In this document: positions 7,704-16,432 of the stretch, one piece after another
How the letters are laid out: the number at the start of each line of letters is the position of its first letter
How positions within the stretch are numbered: position 1 is the stretch's first letter
Source of the DNA: an uncultured Collinsella sp.
Lineage (GTDB): Bacteria > Actinomycetota > Coriobacteriia > Coriobacteriales > Coriobacteriaceae
Direction of reading: 5' to 3'
Assembly: GCA_958348565.1 (NCBI GenBank)
Contig: CATVZP010000002.1
Location: 1-61,193, forward strand
Length of the DNA: 61,193 nt
Made by a program: the position numbers and the translations under genes
Notes under the pieces: model-generated
Database searches by the model: none
The model's input: only the letters and a program-made list of their open reading frames with translations
Told to the model about the DNA's origin: nothing

Positions 7704-7952
7704 ATGCATGACGTCGGAATGAACATGAGCCAGCTTGCCATGAGCGTCAAGCAGGTCGACGACACCATCGAGCTCGCTCACGAGTGGAGCCATCAGCTGC
7801 TGCATGCGACCGAGAATTTTGACATGGAGCGCATCGGCGCCAAGCTCGAGGCCGCCATGGCCGCGCTCCACGAGGCGCATGACGCGCTCGAGGGCTACGA
7901 GGAAGCCATCGAGGCCGACCACAACTCCGTCGGCTCCGTGAAGCTGGTGTAA
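7704..7952 (+). CDS. Small protein of unknown function, first in nikR-hyp group
   Basis: An 82-residue, mainly helical, acidic protein with scattered His and Met residues (HDVGMNMSQLAM at the N-terminus, HEWSHQLLHA in the middle). I do not recognise a family. It has an AAGGAGA site and its stop is one base before the GTG of nikR, so the two are almost certainly cotranscribed. The position suggests a role linked to nickel or hydrogenase maturation, but that is context only. Confidence 0.7.
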   Translation: MHDVGMNMSQLAMSVKQVDDTIELAHEWSHQLLHATENFDMERIGAKLEAAMAALHEAHDALEGYEEAIEADHNSVGSVKLV

Positions 7953-7953
7953 G

Positions 7954-8466
7954 GTGGCCGAACACGAGCACTGCTGCGGGTACGAGCACGAGCATCCGCA
8001 CGGGGCGGACGGTGACGCGGGCTGCCACTGTAGTGGCTCCGGCTCCGAGCTGGTCCGTTTTTCGGTTACCGCACCCGACGACCTGCTGCGCCGTTTTGAC
8101 GAGCAGATCGGGCGCCGCGGCGACGTGGCCAACCGCTCCGAGGCCGTGCGCGATTTGATTCGCGCCTCAATCGCCAAAGAGCAGATGCGCACGCCCGATG
8201 AGCACGTTATCGGGTCGCTCACCATGATCTACGACCATCACACCGGCGATCTGACGCGCCGCCTGGACGAGGTGCAGCACGACTACACCGACGAGATCGT
8301 ATCGACGATGCACGTGCATTTGGATCACCACAACTGCTTGGAAATCCTGGCACTCAAGGGTCGCGGCGAGCGCGTCTACGAACTAGCCGACCGCCTGCTG
8401 GGCCTGCGCGGCGTTAAGCACGGCGAGCTCACGTGCGCCGCCACCAAGCAGAGCCTGGGGCTGTAA
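7954..8466 (+). CDS. nikR: NikR nickel-responsive regulator with His/Cys-rich N-terminal tail
   Basis: A 170-residue ribbon-helix-helix regulator. The CopG-like DNA-binding part (about 33-75) has RFSVTAPDDLLRRFD and NRSEAVRDLIR. The C-terminal ACT-like nickel domain has YDHH, the VQHDY segment, HVHLDHHNCLEI and the LKGRGERV strand. The ligand pattern H-x-H-x5-C matches NikR. The first 30 residues form a metal-binding-looking tail (HEHCCGYEHEHPHG, then CHCSG) that ordinary NikR lacks. It starts at GTG 7954, one base after the small gene, and precedes hypF. It probably represses nickel-uptake genes elsewhere. Confidence 0.88.
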   Translation: MAEHEHCCGYEHEHPHGADGDAGCHCSGSGSELVRFSVTAPDDLLRRFDEQIGRRGDVANRSEAVRDLIRASIAKEQMRTPDEHVIGSLTMIYDHHTGDLTRRLDEVQHDYTDEIVSTMHVHLDHHNCLEILALKGRGERVYELADRLLGLRGVKHGELTCAATKQSLGL

Positions 8467-8495
8467 CAGCACACATTTCAACGAAGGAGGGTCGC

Positions 8496-10967
8496 ATGCG
8501 ACATGCGCATATCCATGTAACGGGCATTGTGCAGGGCGTTGGCATGCGACCGTTTGTGTATCGCGAGGCCATGGCGCATGGCATTTGCGGATGGGTGCTC
8601 AATGCGGGCGACGGCGTGCATATCGAGGCGCACGCTCCGGCCGATGCGCTCGATGCTTTTGTTGCCGCGCTTTCTGAGCATGCGCCCGCGGCGGCCCGCG
8701 TTGAGCGAGTCGATATTGCGGATTTGGAGCCTGGCGGCTGGAGCACTGCCGATGAGCAGGGCTTTCACATTGTGGCGTCGCAGGACCAGACCGCGCACAC
8801 GACGCTCGTTTCGCCCGATATCGCCACCTGTGACGATTGCCTGCGCGAGTTGTTCGATCCCGCCGACCGACGCTTTCACTATCCCTTTATCAACTGCACC
8901 AATTGCGGGCCGCGCTTTACCATCATTCGCTTGCTGCCCTATGACCGAGCGGCTACCTCGATGGATCGCTTTCCCATGTGCCCCACCTGCGCCGCAGAGT
9001 ATGCCGACCCGCTCGATCGGCGGTTTCACGCGCAGCCCGATGCCTGCTTTGATTGCGGGCCGCATATTACGTGGCGCGAGGCCGATCGCGGCGTTGCGCC
9101 GACGGCGGTCGACGCGACACCAGCCGTCGGCTCCACGCGCGAGGCCAGCGATGCCATTATTGACCGCTGTGTCGAACTGCTGGCCAGCGGCGGCATCGTC
9201 GCTATCAAGGGTCTGGGCGGATTCCACCTGGCCTGCGATGCCACCAACGAACAAGCGGTGTGCGAGCTGCGCCGTCGCAAGCGTCGCAGCAATAAGCCGC
9301 TTGCCGTTATGGTGCGCGGCCTTGCCGACGCCGAGCGCCTGTGTCATATCGATGGCGTTGAGCGTGATCTGCTTGCCGGCAGCGTTCGTCCCATTGTGCT
9401 GTTGCGTCGCCGCGCAGCCGGTAACGACGGCCACGGCTCCCCCGACGCCCTCGAACTCGCGCCATCCGTCGCGCACGACTTGCCCGAGCTCGGCGTCATG
9501 CTCCCCTACACCCCGCTTCAACATTTACTGCTCGCCGCGGCCGCGGCGCACGGTACGAGCGCGCTCGTCATGACCAGCGGAAACCTGAGCGAAGAGCCCA
9601 TCGAGACCGACGATGTCCTTGCATGGGAGCACCTCGTTGCCGCAGGCATCGCCGGCGCGCTGCTCGGTAACGACCGCGCGATTCTGTCGCGCTACGACGA
9701 CTCCGTGGTACGCGTGGTCGACGGCGACGTCATGCCCGTGCGTCGCGCACGCGGATATGCGCCGCAGCCGCTGTCGTTGCCGGCGCTCGACGGCACCACG
9801 CCCTGCGTACTCGCCTGTGGGCCGCAGCAAAAAGCCACGGTCGCACTCACGCGCGAGGACGCCGACGGTCATACGACCTGTTTTGTGTCGCAGCATATCG
9901 GCGATGTCGAAAACGGCGCGACCTTCGATGCCTGGAGCGCCGCGCGCTCGCGTCTGGAAAACCTCTTTGACCTGGCGCCTGCCGCCCTGGCATGCGACAT
10001 GCATCCCAGCTATCTGTCGAGCCAATGGGCGCGCGAACAGGCACGGGAGCACAATCTGCCGCTTATTGAAGTCCAGCACCATCATGCGCACATCGCGAGC
10101 GTAATGGCAGAGGCGATTGTCGCAGGCCGGCTTGCGCCCGATGCACGCGTCCTCGGCATCGCCTTCGACGGCACGGGTGCCGGCACCGATGGCACCATAT
10201 GGGGCGGCGAGTTTCTTATCGCCCGTCTCGCCGATGTTGAGCGCGTCGCGCATCTGCGCACCTGGGCGCTTCCCGGTGGCGCCGCATCCGTACACGATGC
10301 CCGCCGCAACGCCTTTGCCCTGCTCAGCGAGCTCGACCTGCTCGAGCACCCAGGAGCCGTGGGGCTCTTGAACAGCCTTGACGAGCAAACGCGCAGCATA
10401 ACGGCAACGATGATCGAGCGCGGCATCAACAGTCCACGCACTAGCAGCATGGGTCGTCTGTTTGATGCCGCAGCCGCGATTTTGGGCATTTGCGGCCAGG
10501 CAACCTACGAGGGCGAACCCGCCATCGAGCTCGAAGCCGCCGCCTGGCACGCGCTCGACAGCGAAATCGCCCATTTTCCCGACGACAACGCCGGCTATTC
10601 CGCATCTGACCCATCGTGGCTGGACGGTCCCGATGTTCTGGACCAGAAAACACTCTTTGAGGCACTTTTGGGAGGAATTGAAGCCGGAGCGCCCGCCGAC
10701 AGGCTCGCACTCGACTTCCATGTCGCCGTCGCGCGCGCCTCGGCGCGCATCGCCAGCGAAATATGCGCGCGCGAGGGTATCGACACCGTCGCGCTCTCGG
10801 GCGGCGTGTTCATGAACCGACTTCTACTCCAGCTCCTCACCCGCGAGCTCAAAAGCGCGGGCCTTGCTGTCTTGGTCCCCCACACCGTACCCGTCAATGA
10901 CGGCTGCATCGCCTACGGTCAGGCGGCGGTCGCAAGCGCTCGTCTTGCGCAGATTGCACCACAGTAG
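8496..10967 (+). CDS. hypF: Carbamoyltransferase HypF
   Basis: An 823-residue enzyme that uses carbamoyl phosphate and ATP to carbamoylate the C-terminal Cys of HypE, the source of cyanide ligands for [NiFe] hydrogenases. Domains in order: acylphosphatase (GIVQGVGMRPFVYREA near residue 12), two zinc-finger pairs (CDDC, CTNCGP, CPTC, CFDCGP), a YrdC-like domain (KGLGGFHLACDA, MTSGNLSEEPI) and a Kae1/TobZ-like domain (QHHHAHIASVMAE, ALSGGVFMNRLL). A GAAGGAGGG site fixes the ATG at 8496. It is slightly longer than E. coli HypF. Confidence 0.95.
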   Translation: MRHAHIHVTGIVQGVGMRPFVYREAMAHGICGWVLNAGDGVHIEAHAPADALDAFVAALSEHAPAAARVERVDIADLEPGGWSTADEQGFHIVASQDQTAHTTLVSPDIATCDDCLRELFDPADRRFHYPFINCTNCGPRFTIIRLLPYDRAATSMDRFPMCPTCAAEYADPLDRRFHAQPDACFDCGPHITWREADRGVAPTAVDATPAVGSTREASDAIIDRCVELLASGGIVAIKGLGGFHLACDATNEQAVCELRRRKRRSNKPLAVMVRGLADAERLCHIDGVERDLLAGSVRPIVLLRRRAAGNDGHGSPDALELAPSVAHDLPELGVMLPYTPLQHLLLAAAAAHGTSALVMTSGNLSEEPIETDDVLAWEHLVAAGIAGALLGNDRAILSRYDDSVVRVVDGDVMPVRRARGYAPQPLSLPALDGTTPCVLACGPQQKATVALTREDADGHTTCFVSQHIGDVENGATFDAWSAARSRLENLFDLAPAALACDMHPSYLSSQWAREQAREHNLPLIEVQHHHAHIASVMAEAIVAGRLAPDARVLGIAFDGTGAGTDGTIWGGEFLIARLADVERVAHLRTWALPGGAASVHDARRNAFALLSELDLLEHPGAVGLLNSLDEQTRSITATMIERGINSPRTSSMGRLFDAAAAILGICGQATYEGEPAIELEAAAWHALDSEIAHFPDDNAGYSASDPSWLDGPDVLDQKTLFEALLGGIEAGAPADRLALDFHVAVARASARIASEICAREGIDTVALSGGVFMNRLLLQLLTRELKSAGLAVLVPHTVPVNDGCIAYGQAAVASARLAQIAPQ

Positions 10968-11101
10968 CTCTTCCTCGCACGCCGCCGCGCCCAGCCGTCT
11001 CACAGGCGTAACGCGTTTGCCCGCAAACCCCGCGAGCGCTACCATCAACTGATGGATTATTGAGCGCCTATCCAGCGCAAAGCGTCTAAAAGGGGAACAA
11101 T

Positions 11102-11362
11102 ATGTGCCTTGCCGTTCCCGGTAAAGTAGTCAAACGCGACGACGACCTCAAGGCCACCGTCGACATGATGGGCATCGAGCGCCCCGTGTCGCTACGACTC
11201 GTGCCGACGGCACAGGTTGGCGACTATATTCTCGTACACGCCGGCTTTGGCATCCAGATCGTCGACGAGCAGGAAGCGCAAGAAACGCTCGAGCTCGTTA
11301 ATGCCATGACCGAACTGGCCGAAGAAGATCAACTGGCCAGCAACCCGGCCGAGGCATACTAG
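11102..11362 (+). CDS. hypC: Hydrogenase assembly chaperone HypC
   Basis: An 86-residue chaperone that carries the Fe(CN)2CO unit with HypD to the hydrogenase large subunit. The essential N-terminal MCLAVPGKV motif with Cys2 and the DYILVHAGFGIQ segment are present. Its TAG overlaps the GTG of hypD, indicating coupled translation. Confidence 0.95.
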   Translation: MCLAVPGKVVKRDDDLKATVDMMGIERPVSLRLVPTAQVGDYILVHAGFGIQIVDEQEAQETLELVNAMTELAEEDQLASNPAEAY

Positions 11363-12474
11363 TGGCGGCCGGACAGCCGGCTCGCTCCGGTATCGACTTT
11401 TCGGCATTTCGCGATTCCAAGCTGGCCCGCGAGCTCATCGAACGCATCCATGAACTCGTCGGCGACCACACCATCAACCTTATGGAAGTCTGCGGCACGC
11501 ACACCGTGAGCATCGGCCGCTATGGCTTTCGCTCCATTATGCCGGCCGGGCTCAAGCTGCTGAGCGGACCGGGCTGCCCCGTCTGCGTTACCGCCAACCG
11601 CGACATCGACCACGCAATCGCACTCGCCAACATAGACTGCGCCATCATCACCACCTTTGGCGACATGATGCGCGTGCCCGGATCATCCACCTCGCTCGCT
11701 GCGCAAAAGGCGGCGGGGCGCGATATTCGCATTGTGTACTCCCCGCTCGACGCGCTCGACGTTGCCGAGCAAAACCCCGATCGCCCGGTCATTTTTATGG
11801 GCGTGGGCTTTGAAACCACAACGCCCACCATCGCCGCCGCCATCTTGGAGGCCGAGGCGCGCGGGCTTTTGAACTTCTCGGTCTATTGCGCCCACAAGAC
11901 CACGCCGCCGGCGTTGCGCGCCATCGCCAACGACCCCGAGACCGCCATCGACGGCTTTATCCTGCCGGGCCACGTCGCCACCATCACGGGCTTGGCGCCC
12001 TTTAGCTTTTTGGTCGACGAATTCAATACCCCGGGTGTGGTCACGGGATTTGAGCCGGTCGATATCCTGCAGGGCATCCGCATGCTGGTCCAGATGGTTG
12101 TCGAGGACAGGCCCGCGATTGACAACGCCTACCGCCGTGGCGTCAACGCAGACGGCAACCCCGTGGCGCGCCAGCTGGTCGAGCAGGTGTTTGAGCCATG
12201 CGACACCACTTGGCGCGGGCTGGGGCCGATTGACAACTCGGGCCTTTCCATCCGCCCCGAGTTCTCACGCTTTGATGCCCGCGCTCGCTTTGACGTGCCC
12301 GTTGAGGCGACGGTCGAGCCGCGTGGGTGTCGCTGCGGCGACGTGCTGCGCGGGGCCATTACGCCGAGCAGCTGCCCGCTCTTTGGCCGCACCTGCACGC
12401 CCGAACACCCCGTCGGCCCGTGCATGGTGAGCTCCGAGGGCAGCTGCGCGGCTTACTACCGCTACCGTAACTAG
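11362..12474 (+). CDS. hypD: Hydrogenase maturation factor HypD
   Basis: A 370-residue Fe-S protein that forms the scaffold for Fe(CN)2CO assembly with HypC and HypE. Characteristic segments are visible: NLMEVCGTHTVSI, LLSGPGCPVCVT, FGDMMRVPGS, MGVGFETTTPT and, near the C-terminus, the cluster cysteines in RGCRCGDVLRG, CPLFGRTCTPEHPVGPCMVS. The GTG start at 11362 overlaps the hypC stop. Length is normal. Confidence 0.95.
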   Translation: MAAGQPARSGIDFSAFRDSKLARELIERIHELVGDHTINLMEVCGTHTVSIGRYGFRSIMPAGLKLLSGPGCPVCVTANRDIDHAIALANIDCAIITTFGDMMRVPGSSTSLAAQKAAGRDIRIVYSPLDALDVAEQNPDRPVIFMGVGFETTTPTIAAAILEAEARGLLNFSVYCAHKTTPPALRAIANDPETAIDGFILPGHVATITGLAPFSFLVDEFNTPGVVTGFEPVDILQGIRMLVQMVVEDRPAIDNAYRRGVNADGNPVARQLVEQVFEPCDTTWRGLGPIDNSGLSIRPEFSRFDARARFDVPVEATVEPRGCRCGDVLRGAITPSSCPLFGRTCTPEHPVGPCMVSSEGSCAAYYRYRN

Positions 12475-12522
12475 TCCGGACGCACCCGCACACTGGCACC
12501 ACCCACGATTGGAGTTTTCGAT

Positions 12523-13557
12523 ATGTCCCGTACTGCCACCGATAGCACCGTCCTGTTGGGCCACGGCTCTGGCGGTCAGATGATGAAGCGCATCATCGAT
12601 GAGGTCTTTTTGGATGCCTTTGGGTCGCCCGAGCTGCTCGAAGGCAACGACGCCGGCGTCGCCGCGCTGCCCGCGAGCGGGCGCGTCGCTATGTCGACCG
12701 ACAGCTTTGTAGTCTCGCCGCAGTTCTTCCCCGGTGGCAACATCGGCCGCCTTGCCGTGTGCGGAACCGTCAACGATGTCGCGACCTCGGGCGCCAACGT
12801 GCGCTACCTGTCGTGCGGCTTTATCCTCGAAGAGGGTTATCCCATGGATAAGCTCCGCCAGATTGTGCAGACGATGGCCGAGACGGCGCGCGAGGCGGGC
12901 GTGTCCATAATCACGGGCGACACCAAGGTGGTCGAGCGCGGCGGGGCCGACGGTGTCTATATCAATACCGCCGGCGTGGGCGAAGTGCCCGCGGGTGTGG
13001 CGCTCAGTGGCGCAAACTGCCAGCCTGGCGATGTCATCCTAGTGTCGGGTACACTCGGCGACCACGGCATCGCCATCATGAGTCAACGCGAGGGCCTGGC
13101 GTTTTCGAGCACGATCGAAAGCGACGCCGCGCCGCTCAACCACCTGATTGCCGACGTTTTGGCCGCAGCGCCCGGCACGCGTTGCTTTCGCGACCCCACG
13201 CGCGGTGGCCTGGCGTCCACACTCAACGAGTTTGCCCAGGCCAGCGGTGTTGCCATGGAGGTCGACGAGGATGCCGTGCCCGTGCGTCCCGACGTGCAGG
13301 CCGCCTGCGAGATGCTCGGCTACGATGTGCTGCAGGTGGCAAACGAGGGCAAGATGGTCGCCGTGGTGCCGGCCGAGCAAGCCGATGCCGCGCTAACCGC
13401 CATGCGCGCCGCGCGCTACGGCGAGAATGCCGCCATTATCGGCCGCGTGCTGCCACTTAGATCGGACGCTCGACCCGCCGTGCGCGTACGTACCGGCTGG
13501 GGCTCGACCCGCATCCTCGACATGCTCGTAGGAGAGCAGCTGCCGAGAATTTGCTAA
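12523..13557 (+). CDS. hypE: Hydrogenase maturation protein HypE
   Basis: A 344-residue PurM-like ATPase that dehydrates the thiocarboxamide on its C-terminal Cys to thiocyanate. The start GHGSGGQMM, the glycine-rich ATP segments (GVSIITGDTKVVERG) and the terminal PRIC acceptor motif are all intact. It is the last gene of hypF-C-D-E. hypA and hypB are not in this cluster. Confidence 0.95.
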   Translation: MSRTATDSTVLLGHGSGGQMMKRIIDEVFLDAFGSPELLEGNDAGVAALPASGRVAMSTDSFVVSPQFFPGGNIGRLAVCGTVNDVATSGANVRYLSCGFILEEGYPMDKLRQIVQTMAETAREAGVSIITGDTKVVERGGADGVYINTAGVGEVPAGVALSGANCQPGDVILVSGTLGDHGIAIMSQREGLAFSSTIESDAAPLNHLIADVLAAAPGTRCFRDPTRGGLASTLNEFAQASGVAMEVDEDAVPVRPDVQAACEMLGYDVLQVANEGKMVAVVPAEQADAALTAMRAARYGENAAIIGRVLPLRSDARPAVRVRTGWGSTRILDMLVGEQLPRIC

Positions 13558-13662
13558 CGACAAAGGCTCAGGGCTATTAAAGATATTCAGATTCCAAACA
13601 TGCCCGGCACGCATGCCCAGTATCATGGGGTGCGTTTTACAACTCAAGCGGCAGGAGCACCC

Positions 13663-14331
13663 ATGGCAGCAGCTTTTTCCCATGTGATCTTTGACCTGGA
13701 CGGCACCATTCTCAACACGCTCGAGGACCTGGCGGCCGCCGGCAACCATACCTGCGAGGCGCACGGCTGGCCCACGTTTGCCGTTGACGAGTACCGCTAC
13801 AAGGTGGGAAACGGCATGCTCAAGCTGGTTGAGCGCTTTATGCCCGCCGAGTATGCGGGCGACGGCCGCATGTTTGAGCAGACGCTTGCCGAGTTTAGGG
13901 CTTACTACGGCGAGCACAAGGAGGACCACACCGCCCCCTATGCCGGTACGATCGAGATGCTCGACCGCCTGCGCGCCGCGGGCGTGCAGCTTGCCGTGCT
14001 CACTAACAAGGACCACGTCTCGGCGGCTCCGCTTATCGAAAAGTATTTTGGTTCCGAGCGCTTTGCGCTGGTGCAGGGCCGCATCGATGCGTTTCCCCCC
14101 AAGCCCGAGGCGCCTGTTACGCTGCATGTGATGGAAGAGCTAGGCGCCGACCCGGCGACCACGCTCTACGTAGGCGATTCCAATGTCGATATCCTGACCG
14201 GCCACAACGCCGGCCTTAAGAGTGCGGGCGTCAGCTGGGGCTTCCGCGGCCGCGCAGAGCTGGAAGCCGCCGGCGCCGACTACGTGGTGGACACCCAGGA
14301 CGAGCTCGCAGCGCTGATCCTGGGCGAGTAA
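13663..14331 (+). CDS. gph: HAD-family phosphatase, phosphoglycolate phosphatase-like
   Basis: A 222-residue HAD hydrolase of subfamily IA. Motif I is FDLDGTILNT, motif II lies in AVLTNKD, motif III Lys is in FPPKPEAP and motif IV is YVGDSNVDILTG. The helical cap has the Gph/PGP-like sequence YRYKVGNGMLKLVERF. The substrate, 2-phosphoglycolate or another small phosphate ester, is inferred from overall similarity. Start at ATG 13663 after CAGGAG. It follows hypE by about 105 bp and may have its own promoter. Confidence 0.8.
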   Translation: MAAAFSHVIFDLDGTILNTLEDLAAAGNHTCEAHGWPTFAVDEYRYKVGNGMLKLVERFMPAEYAGDGRMFEQTLAEFRAYYGEHKEDHTAPYAGTIEMLDRLRAAGVQLAVLTNKDHVSAAPLIEKYFGSERFALVQGRIDAFPPKPEAPVTLHVMEELGADPATTLYVGDSNVDILTGHNAGLKSAGVSWGFRGRAELEAAGADYVVDTQDELAALILGE

Positions 14332-14379
14332 CGAGCGACACTGCTTAACGCAGCTGCGACAATGCTGTTGCGCGGAAAG

Positions 14380-14434
14380 TAGTCGTTGGGGACGTTCTTA
14401 AACGACTAGTCAGACAAGAACGCCCCAACGACTA
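14380..14434. repeat. REP-like long palindrome
   Basis: tagtcgttggggacgttctt (14380-14399) pairs with aagaacgccccaacgacta (14416-14434) with a single bulge. The ggggacgttctt core is shared with several palindromes in the window. It lies directly beside structured element copy 2. Confidence 0.75.
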
Positions 14435-14448
14435 CCCCAACAATGGCA

Positions 14449-14616
14449 ACGCCGCAGGTAGAGGACGGACAGCGAGCGGACACCAGAGCGAACAAATTGG
14501 CATGAAAAGAGGACGGCATAGACCTTCTGGTCATACCGTCCTCTTTGAATGACAAGTTGTCGCTCTGGTGCCCGCGCAACGTCGAGCAGTTGCGGCGTTT
14601 GGTAAAACGCCGCAAC
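14449..14616. repeat. Structured intergenic element, copy 2 (end of lipoprotein gene)
   Basis: The second copy lies between the REP palindrome and the stop of the lipoprotein gene. The outer stem pairs 14476-14495 with 14557-14575 (caccagagcg with cgctctggtg in its centre). The top hairpin carries gaggacgg/ccgtcctc around the conserved gaccttctggtc. A separate perfect 12-bp hairpin (gttgcggcgttt, loop ggta, aaacgccgcaac) ends three bases before the stop codon triplet. Stem sequences differ from copies 1 and 3 but pairing is kept. Confidence 0.75.
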
Positions 14617-14619
14617 GAA

Positions 14620-15177
14620 CTAGCTCAGCATTGCATCCATCATCTCGGAGTTGACGGAGTCGTCGGCAGACCACTCGCCGTCGTCGTTGCAGGTGTACTT
14701 GAAGATAACCGTGGTCTTCCTGGGCTCGGTGGCCTTGGTCACATCGACCATAACCTGACCGGCCATCTTGTACAGCTCGTCATCGGAAGGAACCGTGTCA
14801 AGCGCGGCGACCTTCTCCTGATACTGGGTGGAGAAGTCCTCGACGATCTTGTTCATAGACTTGCAGGTGATAGAGACCTCGGCGGTCGCGACACCCTTGT
14901 CCTCGTCGACCGTCACGTCGCCGATCTTGTAGTCAAAGCCCTCGAGATAGGTCTTGGCATACTCCTTGGGATCGATACCCAGCTGCTCGAACTCGTCGCC
15001 CGAAGCTTCCTCCAGACCAGAAAGGAAGTCGTCGCCACCGTTCTTGACCTCGTCAAACTGCGTCGTAAGATCCTCGGTGATGAGCTCCTCAACCGAAGGA
15101 CCTCCACAGCCGGAAAGCACGACCACGCATGCAACCAAGACGGCCATGAGGGGCGCAAGCAGCAGCTTCTTTTTCAT
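14620..15177 (-). CDS. Secreted lipoprotein of unknown function
   Basis: A 185-residue protein with a lipoprotein signal: MKKK, a hydrophobic stretch and the lipobox LSGC with Cys near residue 23. The mature part is acidic and soluble (many D/E) and should be anchored outside the membrane. It resembles the small DUF5105-type lipoproteins of Firmicutes and Actinobacteria in layout, but I cannot assign a function. The ATG at 15177 follows a GGGAGGAAC site. Structured element copy 2 starts right after its stop. Confidence 0.8.
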   Translation of the reverse strand: MKKKLLLAPLMAVLVACVVVLSGCGGPSVEELITEDLTTQFDEVKNGGDDFLSGLEEASGDEFEQLGIDPKEYAKTYLEGFDYKIGDVTVDEDKGVATAEVSITCKSMNKIVEDFSTQYQEKVAALDTVPSDDELYKMAGQVMVDVTKATEPRKTTVIFKYTCNDDGEWSADDSVNSEMMDAMLS

Positions 15178-15358
15178 GTTGTTCCTCCCAATGAGCGGCA
15201 CCGCGCTTCCCGGACGCGGCACACGTTGTAATAAGTAAGCCCATACTATCCACTTATGAACACCCTCGGCAACGCGAAGGCGCGGTCGGTTCGTTTTAGC
15301 GTCCGAACGGTTTGCAAGCCCGCCCAACGCGCAATAAAACGCTTCCCCACGGTGCAAT

Positions 15359-15390
15359 AAAAAAGGTGGCCGGAAAACCCGACCACCCTT
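15359..15390 (-). terminator. Terminator after PTS EIIA gene
   Basis: On the minus strand the stem aagggtggtcgg / ccggccacc is followed by a run of T, 24 bp after the crr stop. Confidence 0.8.
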
Positions 15391-15413
15391 GCACATCCTT
15401 TGAACGCCGCAGT

Positions 15414-15950
15414 TTACTTGCGAACGACCTTAACGATGGCGTCACCGGCGGCGACGGCGGACTCTGCCTCAACGGTGAGCTCGACGTCGGCAAACTCGGC
15501 GGTGTTGGACACGGCCACCACGACGCAGTCCTTGTAACCGGCAGCGGCGATCTTGGCGCGGTCGATCTTGAGTATGGGCTGGCCGGCCTTCACAACGTCG
15601 TCGGCCTTGACGAAGCCCTCGAAGCCATCGCCGTTCATGTTGACGGTATCGACGCCAACGTGCACCAGAACCTCGATGCCGCTATCGGACTGCAGACCCA
15701 CGGCGTGACCCATGGTGACGGTCACCTTACCGTCGCAGGGAGCGTAGACCAGATCGTCCTCGGGCCACACGGCACAGCCCTTGCCCAGAACCTCGCCACC
15801 AAAGACGGGATCGGGCACGTCGGCCATCTTGATGACCTTGCCCTTGACGGGCGAGCACAGCACGTCGGCGCCGGCAGAAGCAGAGATGGAGGCCGGAGCA
15901 GCGGCAGCCGCGGGCTCAGCCTTCTTCTTGAACATATCAAACAGACCCAT
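15414..15950 (-). CDS. crr: PTS glucose-type EIIA component
   Basis: A 178-residue cytoplasmic phosphocarrier of the EIIA-Glc family. After an Ala-rich N-terminal linker, the fold shows SPVKGKVIKMADVPDPVF, GCAVWP and the active-site His in EVLVHVGVDTV. It relays phosphate from HPr to a sugar-specific EIIB/EIIC, and in some bacteria it is a regulatory hub. No EIIB or EIIC gene is adjacent, so it is probably a shared stand-alone EIIA. The ATG at 15950 has a GAGGAG site and a good promoter lies upstream. Confidence 0.9.
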   Translation of the reverse strand: MGLFDMFKKKAEPAAAAAPASISASAGADVLCSPVKGKVIKMADVPDPVFGGEVLGKGCAVWPEDDLVYAPCDGKVTVTMGHAVGLQSDSGIEVLVHVGVDTVNMNGDGFEGFVKADDVVKAGQPILKIDRAKIAAAGYKDCVVVAVSNTAEFADVELTVEAESAVAAGDAIVKVVRK

Positions 15951-15999
15951 ACGTTTTCTCCTCTTGATTAAGCGCAACGTTGTGCGCATGCCTACGGTA

Positions 16000-16028
16000 A
16001 TTATAGTGCCAAATGGTTCAAATGCTAA
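16000..16028 (-). promoter_or_regulatory. Predicted crr promoter
   Basis: On the minus strand TTAGCA (16023-16028) and a perfect TATAAT (16000-16005) are 17 bp apart, about 50 bp upstream of the crr start. Confidence 0.6.
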
Positions 16029-16224
16029 GGTGGGGACTCGAATCGCAAGCCCTTCTCGGTAGTGCTCGTGGGATGAACATCTCCTTTGCATCGCGGTTCG
16101 ATAAGCCGAGTATCGCCCACGCGCGGGACGGGCAGAAGCGGGCACGCCAAACCCGATACTTCTTTTCGCTCTCGAGTCCTGCCGCCGCCCCGTCCCTGAC
16201 ACTTCCTGATACCGACCGAAACGT

Positions 16225-16260
16225 GCCAAAATAAACCTGTCCCTTTTTGGTAGGTTTGGC
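16225..16260. repeat. REP-like hairpin
   Basis: An imperfect palindrome (gccaaa...aacct with aggtttggc) with the core ctgtccctt lies between crr and the fic flanking repeat. Confidence 0.45.
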
Positions 16261-16289
16261 GAGTGTGGATTTTCGGACGCTTAACTAAC

Positions 16290-16357
16290 GAGCGTGGATA
16301 ATCTCCCACTTTGAGGCCGTCACCGAGCCAAAAACGGGAGATTATCCGCTCTCATTT
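16290..16357. repeat. fic-flanking hairpin repeat, left copy
   Basis: The arms ggataatctccc and gggagattatcc enclose about 25 nt (ttgaggccg, then gccaaaaac). The right copy at 17729-17795 matches it almost base for base, in the same orientation. The two copies bracket the fic gene. Confidence 0.8.
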
Positions 16358-16432
16358 TGGATAACCCCCCCCCTGTACCAAGCCGAGCTCCATGGTCAAG
16401 TAATAACGACTTCTCATCATTAGATTGTTTAC

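Noticed and set aside
14335..14380. Possible tRNA-like or attachment site after gph
   Set aside because: No tRNA fold and no phage or integrase gene nearby.
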